Assembly (NCBI RefSeq): GCF_024213555.1
Contig: NZ_JANAVO010000001.1
Location: forward strand, 2,294,001-2,358,000
Reading direction: 5' to 3'
Length of the DNA stretch: 64,000 nt
Origin: Allokutzneria sp. A3M-2-11 16
GTDB taxonomy: Bacteria > Actinomycetota > Actinomycetes > Mycobacteriales > Pseudonocardiaceae
Both the position numbers and the translations under genes were made by a program. This document shows positions 9,863 through 20,657 of this stretch, one piece after another. Under the pieces are notes generated by a model. It was not told the DNA's origin. It ran no database searches and saw only the letters and a list, made by a program, of their open reading frames with translations. How positions within the stretch are numbered: position 1 is the first letter of the stretch; the number at the start of each line of letters is the position of its first letter.

Positions 9863-10483
9863 ATGGATTGGTCGGATAGCTGGCGCGGAGCATTCCGGAT
9901 CGAGCTGCGCGCTGAGGCCATCGGCCTCGCGTGGCGCGGCTGGCCGGTCCTGCCGGGTACCTACCCGACCGCCGCCGGCTGGGCGGGCCGGGACGGCATC
10001 CAGACCGACGGTCCCGTTCCCGTGCACCAGGACTGGGCCGAGCGCGTCGGCACCCAGCCCGACCAGGTCGCCACCTGGTGGAGCGGCCGCCCCTACTCGC
10101 TGCTCGTGGCCACCGGCATCGTCCTCGACGCGATCGAGGTGGACGCGGAGCTGGGTCGCCGCGCCGCCATCGAGCTGCGCGCGGCCGGCGTCGTCGTCCC
10201 CATCGCGGCCACCCCCTCGGGGCGCTGGCTGTTCCTCACCGACACCGGTACCCAGCTCCGCGCGGAGCTGGCCGAACAGGACGGCATCGTCCTGCACGGC
10301 AAGGACAGCTACATCCCGCTTCCGCCTTCACCCTTCCAGCACGGCGTCGGCCACTGGCGGGTCAAGCCGCAGATCTGCGGCTGGAACCTGCCGAGCTCGG
10401 AGATCGTCCAGGACGCTCTGTCCCTGGCTCTGCGCTCCGACGTCCTCGACAACGCTGCGCGGCTGGTTACCGCGGAGCGCTAG
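9863..10483 (+). CDS. Small bifunctional DNA primase/polymerase (Prim-Pol N-terminal) domain protein
   Basis: 206 residues covering just one Prim-Pol-type (PF09250-like) domain, without the helicase part seen in plasmid and phage primases. The recognisable pattern is YPTAAGW... followed by LDAIEVDAELG, where the acidic cluster matches the catalytic DxD region, then PSGRWLFLTDTGTQL and LHGKDSYIPLPPS. The usual His in the second motif appears to be absent, so activity is uncertain. ATG at 9863 has GGAGG 6 nt upstream. The preceding 250 bp is intergenic and locally A/T-richer. It converges on the helicase gene with overlapping stop codons (10480-10483). Cellular role unknown. Confidence 0.65.
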   Translation: MDWSDSWRGAFRIELRAEAIGLAWRGWPVLPGTYPTAAGWAGRDGIQTDGPVPVHQDWAERVGTQPDQVATWWSGRPYSLLVATGIVLDAIEVDAELGRRAAIELRAAGVVVPIAATPSGRWLFLTDTGTQLRAELAEQDGIVLHGKDSYIPLPPSPFQHGVGHWRVKPQICGWNLPSSEIVQDALSLALRSDVLDNAARLVTAER

Positions 10484-12879
10484 AGGGAACGGCTCGCCTG
10501 CTCGACGCGACTCGACCCCACAACGGCGAGTACCGCATCGAGTACGGCGACCGCTCCCGCCTTGTCCAGCGGTTCGTTGCCATTCCCGCACTTTGGCGAC
10601 TGAACGCAGGACGGGCACCCCGCCGGGCACTCGCAGGAAACGATCGCCTCCCGCGTAGCTGCTAGCCAAGGGACAATCGCGGCATGGCCGCGATCGGCAA
10701 AGCCGGCTCCCCCCGGATGCCCATCGTGCACGAACACCGTCGCCTCCCCGGTGTCAGCGTGCGAAGCGGTGGACACCCCGCCGATGTCCCAACGGTCGCA
10801 GGTCGCAAACAGCGGTAGCAGGCCGATCGCCGCGTGCTCGGCAGCGTGTAGCGCGCCGGGGGTGCGCGCCGGTTCGATACCGGCGCCCCCCGGCGCGCTA
10901 CCGCGCAACAACTCCTCCGACAGCGTGTACCAGACCGCCCGCGTGGTCAGGGTCTGCGCGGGCAGGTCGAGAGGGACCTGGTCCAGAATCCGGCCGGAGG
11001 GCAGCTTCCGCAGGAAGCCCACCACCTCGGAGGTCACCTCCACCTCGCCGAGGCAGACCGACACCCCACCTGAATAGCGACGTTCCTCCACGGTGCGCAC
11101 CACGGAGATATCCACGACCGTCCTCGGCGCGGTCGTCCACTCCGGGTCCTCCGCGTGCACGAGCGCGAGACCGGCGTCCAGGTCGAGCTCGTCGACCACG
11201 TAGGACTCGCCCCGGTGCAGGTACACCGCGCCCGGATGCACTGTGGCGCAAGCGGAATCCGGGTCGACCGTGCCGAGCAGCCTGCCGGACTCGCCCTCGA
11301 CGACCGCGATCTGCTCGCCGCCGGAGCCCCGGATGTCGACCGTCCCGTGCGGACCTTCCCGGTCGGTCCAGAACCAGCCCGCCGGCCGCCGCCGCAGCAC
11401 CCCGTCGGCGACCAGCCCGTCCAGCACCGGTCGCGCGGCGGGACCGAACGCGGCGACGCAGTCCTCGGTCAGCGGCAGCTCCGCCGCGGCGCAGGCCAGT
11501 TGCGGCGCCAGGACGTACGGGTTGGCCGGGTCCAGCACCGTCGCCTCGACGGGGCGGCTCAGCAGCGCGGCCGGGTGGTGCACCAGGTAGGTGTCCAGCG
11601 GATCGTCCCTGGCGATGAAGACCACCAGGGCCTCGTCCCCGTCCCGCCCGGCGCGGCCCGCCTGCTGCCAGAACGAGGACAGCGTTCCCGGCCAGCCCGC
11701 CACGAGCACCGCGTCCAGCCCGGAGATGTCGACGCCCAGCTCCAGCGCGCTGGTGGACGCGAGGCCGAGCAGCCGCCCGTCGAGCAGGGCCCGCTCCAGC
11801 GCGCGCCGCTCCTCCGGCAGGTAGCCGCCGCGGTAGGAGTCCACAAACCGCGCGAGTTCGGGGTCGACGTCGGCGAGGATGCGGCGGGCGCCCAGCGAGG
11901 CCAGCTCCACCCCGCGCCGCGAGCGGACGAAGGCCAGCGTGCGCGCGCCCTGGAGCACCAGGTCGGCCAGGAGCCGGGCGGCCTCGGCACCGGCGGACCG
12001 CCGGATCGGCGCGCCGTTCTCCCCGGTCAGGTCCTCCAGCAGCGGTGGTTCCCACAGCGCGACCGTGCGCCCGCCGCTCGGCGAACCGTCCGCGGTGACC
12101 GCATGGCACTCGGTCCCGGTCAGCAGCGATGCGGACTCGGCCGGACGCGCCGCGGTGGCCGAGGCCAGCACGAACACCGGGTCGGAGCCGTACCTGCGGG
12201 CCACCCGCCGCAGCCGCCGCAGCAGCAGCGCGACGTGGGAGCCGAAGACCCCGCGGTAGGCGTGGCACTCGTCGATCACCACGTGGGTGAGCCTGCGGAA
12301 CAAGCCCGACCAGCGGGCGTGGGCGGGCAGGATGCCGCGGTGCAGCATGTCCGGGTTGGTGAAGATCCACCGGGAGTGCGCCCGCACCCAGTCCCGTTCC
12401 ACCCTCGGGGTGTCGCCGTCGAAGGACGCGGCCCTGATCCCGGGCAGCCCGAAGCCGTTGACCGAGCGCAGCTGGTCGGCGCCGAGCGCCTTGGTCGGTG
12501 CGAGGTAGAGCGCCCGCGCCCGCTCGTCCTCGGTCAGCGCCGCGAGCACCGGCAGCTGGTAGGCGAGCGATTTGCCCGATGCCGTGCCGGTCGCGACCAC
12601 CACGTCGCGCCCCGCGCGCGCCAACTCGGCGGCCTCGACCTGGTGCCGCCAGGGTCGTCGCACTCCGTCCCCGTCCAGCGCCTCGACCAGCGCGCCGGGA
12701 GCCCAGTCCGGCCAGTCCGCGAACTCCGCGGGCCGGGGTGGGACGGAGGCGACGTGGGTGATCGGGTGCTCGTCCGGGCCGGTGCCCGCGATCACCTGAT
12801 CCAGCAGGTCGCGCCCGCGCGAGCGCCGGTACGACGCGCCGCCGGGGATGTCCTGTCGTCCGTCCGTCCGCCCACGCAC
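10480..12879 (-). CDS. Superfamily II DNA helicase with DUF1998 C-terminal domain (SftH/MrfA-like)
   Basis: 799-residue DEAD/DEAH helicase homologous to mycobacterial SftH (Rv3649) and Bacillus MrfA, a 3'-5' helicase linked to mitomycin damage repair. Visible motifs: Walker A TGTASGKS (97-104), DECH box (203-206), SAT, and QQAGRAGR in motif VI. The C-terminal DUF1998 region ends with a cysteine cluster C-x-C-x3-C-x2-C (C749, C751, C755, C758) plus C764, expected to bind a metal. The start is GTG at 12879. It is convergent with the Prim-Pol gene, sharing stop-codon bases. Confidence 0.9.
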   Translation of the reverse strand: MRGRTDGRQDIPGGASYRRSRGRDLLDQVIAGTGPDEHPITHVASVPPRPAEFADWPDWAPGALVEALDGDGVRRPWRHQVEAAELARAGRDVVVATGTASGKSLAYQLPVLAALTEDERARALYLAPTKALGADQLRSVNGFGLPGIRAASFDGDTPRVERDWVRAHSRWIFTNPDMLHRGILPAHARWSGLFRRLTHVVIDECHAYRGVFGSHVALLLRRLRRVARRYGSDPVFVLASATAARPAESASLLTGTECHAVTADGSPSGGRTVALWEPPLLEDLTGENGAPIRRSAGAEAARLLADLVLQGARTLAFVRSRRGVELASLGARRILADVDPELARFVDSYRGGYLPEERRALERALLDGRLLGLASTSALELGVDISGLDAVLVAGWPGTLSSFWQQAGRAGRDGDEALVVFIARDDPLDTYLVHHPAALLSRPVEATVLDPANPYVLAPQLACAAAELPLTEDCVAAFGPAARPVLDGLVADGVLRRRPAGWFWTDREGPHGTVDIRGSGGEQIAVVEGESGRLLGTVDPDSACATVHPGAVYLHRGESYVVDELDLDAGLALVHAEDPEWTTAPRTVVDISVVRTVEERRYSGGVSVCLGEVEVTSEVVGFLRKLPSGRILDQVPLDLPAQTLTTRAVWYTLSEELLRGSAPGGAGIEPARTPGALHAAEHAAIGLLPLFATCDRWDIGGVSTASHADTGEATVFVHDGHPGGAGFADRGHAAIVPWLAATREAIVSCECPAGCPSCVQSPKCGNGNEPLDKAGAVAVLDAVLAVVGSSRVEQASRSL

Positions 12880-13011
12880 GCCCCGGAGTCTGACAGCAGG
12901 GACCGACAGCCTCGAAACCCAAGATCAGGGCGGCCGAGATGATCACGGAGGGTGTCTGTGTAGGGACGCGGTGAAGGCGCCTGTGACGTTGGCAATAGAC
13001 TCCGCCTCCGT

Positions 13012-13045
13012 TGCATCGCCGGGACCGCGCCGTCCCGGCGATGCA
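13012..13045 (+). promoter_or_regulatory. Perfect 14-bp hairpin in the hppA leader
   Basis: 13012-13025 pairs perfectly with 13032-13045 around a 6-nt loop, 77 bp before the hppA ATG. A CTTTT run follows at 13051-13055. A TAGACT -10 candidate at 12996-13001 would put this hairpin at the very 5' end of the transcript, as an mRNA-stabilising stem or attenuator. Confidence 0.55.
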
Positions 13046-13121
13046 CGTGCCTTTTCCGCGTCGGAGCTGACGCAGCTGGTGGCTCCTGGCGTGGCATAAC
13101 CGCGACAGACCAGGAGGACGG

Positions 13122-15443
13122 ATGTCCCGCCTCAACCTCGCCCAAAGCATGTGGGCGCAGGGCATCGAGCTCAGCGGAGGTGATCGCGGCCTCGTCGTGA
13201 TCGTCGCCGTGGTGGCTCTTGCCGCGCTCGGCATTGGGTATGTCCTGCTCAGGGAGGTCCTGGCGGCCGGCCAGGGCACCCAGAAGATGCAGGAGATCGC
13301 CAAGGCGGTGCAGGAGGGTGCGGCCGCGTACCTGAACCGCCAGTTCCGCACGCTCGGCATCTTCGTCGTGATCGTGTTCGTGCTGCTGTTCGCGCTGCCC
13401 GCGGACGACTGGTCCGAGAGGATCGGCCGCTCCCTGTTCTTCATCGTGGGCGCGGTGTTCTCCGCGGCCATCGGCTACCTCGGCATGTGGCTCTCGACCA
13501 GGGCGAACGTCCGGGTCGCGGCCGCGGCCAACGAGGGTGAGGGCGGCCGGGAGAAGGCGGCGAGGGTCGCCTTCCGCACCGGTGGCGTCGTCGGCATGAT
13601 GACCGTCGGCCTCGGCCTGTTCGGTGCCGCGGTCGTGGTGCTGGCCTACGCCGGTGCCGCGCCGAAGGTGCTGGAGGGCTTCGGCTTCGGTGCCGCGCTG
13701 CTCGCCATGTTCATGCGTGTCGGCGGCGGCATCTTCACCAAGGCCGCCGACGTCGGCGCCGACCTGGTCGGCAAGGTCGAGCAGAACATCCCGGAGGACG
13801 ACCCCCGCAACGCCGCGACGATCGCCGACAACGTCGGTGACAACGTGGGTGACTGCGCGGGCATGGCCGCCGACCTCTTCGAGTCCTACGCCGTCACGCT
13901 GGTCGCCGCCCTGATCCTCGGCACCGCCGCGTTCGGCACCCAGGGCCTGCTGTTCCCACTGATCGTGCCCGCGATCGGCGTGGTGACTGCGGTCCTCGGC
14001 GTCTACATCACCAGGACCAAGCCCGGAGAGAGCGGTCTGACCGCGATCAACCGGTCGTTCTACATCTCGGCGATCATCTCCGCGGTCCTGTGCACCATCG
14101 CGGCGTTCGTCTACCTGCCGAGCACCTTCGCGGGCCTGACCGGCCTGGCTCCTGAGGTGGCGGCCGAAGAGGGCAGCCCGGCCATGATCGCGGCGGTCGC
14201 GGTGATCATCGGCATCGTGCTCGCCGGTGTGATCCTGTGGCTGACCGGCTACTTCACCGGCACCGACTACCGCCCGGTCAAGGACGTCGGCAAGACCTCG
14301 CTGACCGGCGCGGCCACCGTCGTGCTCTCCGGTATCTCGGTCGGTTTCGAGTCCGCCGTCTACACGGCGCTGGTCATCGGCGCCGCGGTGTACGGGGCGT
14401 TCCTGCTCTCCGGTTCGGTCATCATCTCGCTGTTCGCCATCGCGCTCGCCGGCTGCGGCCTGCTGACCACGGTCGGCGTCATCGTGGCCATGGACACCTT
14501 CGGCCCGGTCAGCGACAACGCGCAGGGCATCGCGGAGATGTCCGGCGACGTGGAGGGCGAGGGCGCGAAGGTCCTCACCGAGCTCGACGCGGTCGGCAAC
14601 ACCACCAAGGCGATCACCAAGGGCATCGCGATCGCGACCGCCGTGCTCGCGGCGACCGCGCTGTTCGGCTCCTACACGGACGCGATCACCAAGGCGCTCG
14701 GTGGCGTCGCACAGGACCTGGGCCTGTCGTTCGGGTACAACATCGTCCAGCCGAACCTGCTGGTCGGGTTGATCATCGGCGCGGCCGTGGTGTTCATGTT
14801 CTCCGGTCTCGCGGTCAACGCGGTGACCAGGGCCGCGGGCGCGATCGTGTTCGAGGTCCGGCGCCAGTTCCGGGAGAACCCCGGGATCATGGACGGCACC
14901 ACCAAGCCGGAGTACGGCAAGGTCGTGGACATCTGCACCAAGGACTCGCTGCGCGAGCTGGCCACCCCCGGCCTGCTGGCGGTGCTGGCCCCGATCGCGG
15001 TCGGCTTCGGCCTCGGCGTCGGTCCGCTGGCGGGTTACCTGGCGGGTGCCATCGCCACCGGCACCCTGATGGCGGTCTTCCTCGCCAACGCCGGTGGTGC
15101 GTGGGACAACGCGAAGAAGCTGGTCGAGGACGGCAACCACGGTGGCAAGGGCTCCGACGCCCACGCCGCCACCGTCATCGGTGACACCGTCGGTGACCCG
15201 TTCAAGGACACCGCGGGCCCGGCGATCAACCCGCTGATCAAGGTCATGAACCTGGTGTCGGTGCTGATCGCACCGGCCATCGTGACCCTGAGCGTCGGCG
15301 AGAGCGCCTCGCCCGGCGTGCGCGCCGCGATCGCCATCGTGGCGGTCCTGGTGATCGTCGGCGCGGTGCTGGTCTCCAAGCGCCGTCCGACGGCCATCGC
15401 GGACGACAAGGCCCCCGAGGACGCGGCGAGCACCACCGCCTGA
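13122..15443 (+). CDS. hppA: Membrane-bound proton-translocating pyrophosphatase, K+-independent type
   Basis: Integral membrane pump (773 residues, about 16 helices) coupling pyrophosphate hydrolysis to H+ export. The substrate loop carries the family signature DVGADLVGKVE (210-220) and EDDPRNAATIADNVGDNVGD just after it; a second acidic region, DTVGDPFKDTAGPA, is near the C-terminus. In GNTTKAITKG the residue after TT is Lys (K496), which in this family marks K+-independent enzymes; K+-dependent ones have Ala. ATG at 13122 has AGGAGG 5 nt upstream. Together with soluble Ppa (37325) it gives the cell two ways to remove pyrophosphate. A strong terminator follows. Confidence 0.95.
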   Translation: MSRLNLAQSMWAQGIELSGGDRGLVVIVAVVALAALGIGYVLLREVLAAGQGTQKMQEIAKAVQEGAAAYLNRQFRTLGIFVVIVFVLLFALPADDWSERIGRSLFFIVGAVFSAAIGYLGMWLSTRANVRVAAAANEGEGGREKAARVAFRTGGVVGMMTVGLGLFGAAVVVLAYAGAAPKVLEGFGFGAALLAMFMRVGGGIFTKAADVGADLVGKVEQNIPEDDPRNAATIADNVGDNVGDCAGMAADLFESYAVTLVAALILGTAAFGTQGLLFPLIVPAIGVVTAVLGVYITRTKPGESGLTAINRSFYISAIISAVLCTIAAFVYLPSTFAGLTGLAPEVAAEEGSPAMIAAVAVIIGIVLAGVILWLTGYFTGTDYRPVKDVGKTSLTGAATVVLSGISVGFESAVYTALVIGAAVYGAFLLSGSVIISLFAIALAGCGLLTTVGVIVAMDTFGPVSDNAQGIAEMSGDVEGEGAKVLTELDAVGNTTKAITKGIAIATAVLAATALFGSYTDAITKALGGVAQDLGLSFGYNIVQPNLLVGLIIGAAVVFMFSGLAVNAVTRAAGAIVFEVRRQFRENPGIMDGTTKPEYGKVVDICTKDSLRELATPGLLAVLAPIAVGFGLGVGPLAGYLAGAIATGTLMAVFLANAGGAWDNAKKLVEDGNHGGKGSDAHAATVIGDTVGDPFKDTAGPAINPLIKVMNLVSVLIAPAIVTLSVGESASPGVRAAIAIVAVLVIVGAVLVSKRRPTAIADDKAPEDAASTTA

Positions 15444-15457
15444 TTCTCGTCGGCATC

Positions 15458-15497
15458 ACTCGGCCCATCCTGGGAACACTCCCGGGGTGGGCCGAGT
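15458..15497 (+). terminator. Terminator after hppA
   Basis: Stem 15458-15467 with 15488-15497 (10 bp, perfect), extended inwards by a nested CCTGGGA/TCCCGGG stem, then TGTTCTC. Lies 15 bp after the hppA stop. Confidence 0.75.
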
Positions 15498-15636
15498 TGT
15501 TCTCGGGTGCGGACCTGAATTTAGTAACTCGTCCGGGGGTACCCCGCCATGAGAGTGTCAGTGGGTGCCGGTAACTTCCGGATCGGTTGCTGAAGATCAA
15601 TGCTGTCTGAGGCACTGAAGCGCTGGGGGTAGTCAG

Positions 15637-16254
15637 GTGGATCGCAAGCTTCTGGTGGTGACAGTCGCGGCGGGCGTGCTCGCAGCGGTGGTGGGCTGTG
15701 CACGCGGAGGCGCCGACGTCGCAGCGGGGGACCGGCCCGCGGATGCCACCACGATCGGCGCGCACAAGGCGCCGGTGAGCAGCTGGGCCGCCTCCACCTG
15801 CACCGGATTCGTCGACACGCTCAAGACCATCGCGACCTTCATCGACTACGACCCCACCGCCCACGGCTCAACCGACCGGGCCAAGCGCGCGGCGTTGGAC
15901 CTGCTCAACGCGGCCATCAAGCGGACTTCGGAGATCAAGAAGAAGCTGGCGGACGGCGGCGCGCCGGACGTGCTGGACGGCGAGCGGATCCAGCAGCTGC
16001 TGCTCACCGACTTCTCCGGGCAGATCGGCGTGTTCGAGACCTCGCGCAAGGACACCGAGGCGATCGACCCGGCGGCGGCGCACTTCACCGAGTCGGTCAT
16101 GCGGGCGCTCAGCGGCGAGGGCAACCCGGCCGCGCAGGGCGAGCCGAAGGTGCTCGCCGAGCTGGAGAACAACCCGGAGATCAAGCAGGCGATGGCCGCG
16201 CACGCCTCCTGCCGCGACCTCCGGGGCGCGCTGACCGGTCAGAGCACGCTGTAG
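15637..16254 (+). CDS. Putative lipoprotein of unknown function
   Basis: 205 residues. A basic start (MDRKLL), hydrophobic core and lipobox VVGC (Cys21) predict lipidation and attachment to the outer face of the membrane. The mature part is helical and charged, with two cysteines (near residues 54 and 194) that could form a disulfide. No family recognised. GTG at 15637 is the only start that precedes the signal sequence. It is a single gene between the hppA terminator and an Rv3647c-like gene. Confidence 0.7.
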   Translation: MDRKLLVVTVAAGVLAAVVGCARGGADVAAGDRPADATTIGAHKAPVSSWAASTCTGFVDTLKTIATFIDYDPTAHGSTDRAKRAALDLLNAAIKRTSEIKKKLADGGAPDVLDGERIQQLLLTDFSGQIGVFETSRKDTEAIDPAAAHFTESVMRALSGEGNPAAQGEPKVLAELENNPEIKQAMAAHASCRDLRGALTGQSTL

Positions 16255-16351
16255 GGGCTCAACCGGCGTAGCTCGCACGGCGTCATCCGGACGGGCGAAT
16301 TCGACTCCTCGCTGTGCGTGACCACGACTGCCTGGATTCGAACACCTGTTC

Positions 16352-16357
16352 TACGCT
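16352..16357 (+). promoter_or_regulatory. -10 element for a leaderless transcript
   Basis: TACGCT (TANNNT) ending 6 nt before the GTG at 16364, the spacing expected if transcription starts at the start codon. Confidence 0.45.
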
Positions 16358-16363
16358 GCCCGC

Positions 16364-16954
16364 GTGGGGCAGCTGTCCTTCTACTCGGCCGAGGCCGCGC
16401 CGCCCGCCCTGGGCGACCTGGCCGGGCTGCTCTGCGCCCGGGGCCGGGTGATCGGGTTCGGGCGGGGCACCGCGGCGCGGGTCTCGGTGGAACTGGCCGA
16501 CCGGTGGCGGGCGGGCGCGTTGGCCACCGTGTGCGCCGAGCTCGGCGTGCTGGCCCGTCTTGGCTGGTCAGAGCGCGGACTGCCGGAGCTGGGCAGTCCG
16601 TTTCGGGCCGATCTCACCGGGCTGGCCGCGGCCTGGTCGCATGGCGGGACCAAGCGGGTCCCGGCCGGTTTCACCCTCGACGGGCGGGCGCTGCGGATGT
16701 GGGCGCTGGCCGCCGGGCGCTGGGAGGGCCCGGCCTACCTGCTGGGGCTGGATCCGGCCGCGCCGGAGACCCATGATCCACTCCTGCGGGTCTTGACCGC
16801 GGCCGGTCTGACGGCGACGGTGATCGCCGCCGGTGACGGTGAGCCTGCGCTGCGGATCACCGGGCGGAGGCGACTCGCGCGGCTCGCCGAGCTCGTCGGG
16901 CCGGTCCCCTCGGGGGCCGCCCCGGCGGAATGGCCTGTTCGACTGGGCGCCTGA
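16364..16954 (+). CDS. Conserved actinobacterial hypothetical protein (Rv3647c-like)
   Basis: 196 residues, starting GQLSFYSAEAAPPALGDLAG, a beginning I associate with the uncharacterised family located upstream of topA in mycobacteria and relatives. No signal peptide or membrane segment; many Trp and Arg residues and two related halves of alpha/beta character. No catalytic motif is evident. GTG at 16364 lacks a Shine-Dalgarno but has a -10 box 6 nt upstream, so it is probably leaderless. It stands 163 bp before topA in the same direction. Confidence 0.7.
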   Translation: MGQLSFYSAEAAPPALGDLAGLLCARGRVIGFGRGTAARVSVELADRWRAGALATVCAELGVLARLGWSERGLPELGSPFRADLTGLAAAWSHGGTKRVPAGFTLDGRALRMWALAAGRWEGPAYLLGLDPAAPETHDPLLRVLTAAGLTATVIAAGDGEPALRITGRRRLARLAELVGPVPSGAAPAEWPVRLGA

Positions 16955-17117
16955 CCTGGGAATCCGGCGTCCGGCGAGCGTGTTCACAGGGTGAGTACCA
17001 CGGGGCCGGTTGCCCGGTGTGCCACTCTGTCAGCTCACCCGCAACACCGAGGGTGACTGCGCTCGGTGCACACTTGCGAACCGGGACGTACTACAGGGAC
17101 GAGAGAGCGGTATAAGC

Positions 17118-19931
<2,814 letters not shown>

Positions 19932-19944
19932 CCCGACCCAGGCG

Positions 19945-19966
19945 GAGGGGCCCGTTGCGGCCCCTC
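19945..19966 (+). terminator. Terminator after topA
   Basis: Perfect 8-bp stem 19945-19952 with 19959-19966, loop CGTTGC, beginning 13 bp after the topA stop; an outer CCCGA/TCGGG pairing extends it and TTTG follows. Confidence 0.6.
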
Positions 19967-20034
19967 TGCTCGGGTTTGCGGGCTTGAGGGCGCGGCGACG
20001 GGGGTAGGACACTCGCCAGAGGAGGTGAGGGCCT

Positions 20035-20451
20035 GTGAGTTCCGATGCGTTGTTCGGCCCGGACGGCACCCAGGCCCCTCCGCCGCCTCGCCACTTCCCG
20101 GACGCGTTGAGCGCGCCCGCCGAGGTCGAGTTCGCCGAGCAGCCCCGGATCCCCGTGCGGCCACCGGGCCCGCCCGACGCCGAGGCCGTCCAGCGCGCCC
20201 TCGAGGAGGCGCTGGCCGCCGAACGCGCTCCGACGCCGAGGCAGCGGCCGAGGCAGAAACGGCAGGGACATCCGCAGCACCCGCAGCACCCGCCGGTCCG
20301 TCCGCCGCTGCCACCCATGCCGCCGCCCCCGCAAGCCCAGCCCCTGCAACAGGCCGCGAGGAACTCCGGCTGCGGGCTCGGCGTGCTGATCTTCGTCGGC
20401 ATTCTGCTGCTGGGCTTCATCATGAACGTCGCCGAGAACCTGTTCCCCTAG
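20035..20451 (+). CDS. Proline-rich single-pass membrane protein, unknown function
   Basis: 138 residues. The first 110 are cytoplasmic, low-complexity and rich in Pro, Arg and Gln (HPQHPQHPPVRPP, MPPPPQAQPLQQ); the last about 25 form one membrane helix (GLGVLIFVGILLLGFIMNVA). No enzymatic motif. GTG at 20035 has AGGAGG 11 nt upstream. It lies 103 bp after topA, probably with its own promoter beyond the topA terminator. Confidence 0.6.
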   Translation: MSSDALFGPDGTQAPPPPRHFPDALSAPAEVEFAEQPRIPVRPPGPPDAEAVQRALEEALAAERAPTPRQRPRQKRQGHPQHPQHPPVRPPLPPMPPPPQAQPLQQAARNSGCGLGVLIFVGILLLGFIMNVAENLFP

Positions 20452-20657
20452 GACCTGTTCGAGGAGCCCGTGTTCGCGACAGGTGGGCCGAGCCCGCCCC
20501 TGGCCGCGCCTCGGCGAAGGCCACGTACAACACCGGTACGCGTCCTCCCCCGAGTCTTGCCAGGAACGACCCCGATCCCACCTCTCATCGAACGAGGCCC
20601 CGCGAACAGGCCCTAGGCTGAAGACCGCTCCGCCTAACGCGAACGGGTGATATCCAC

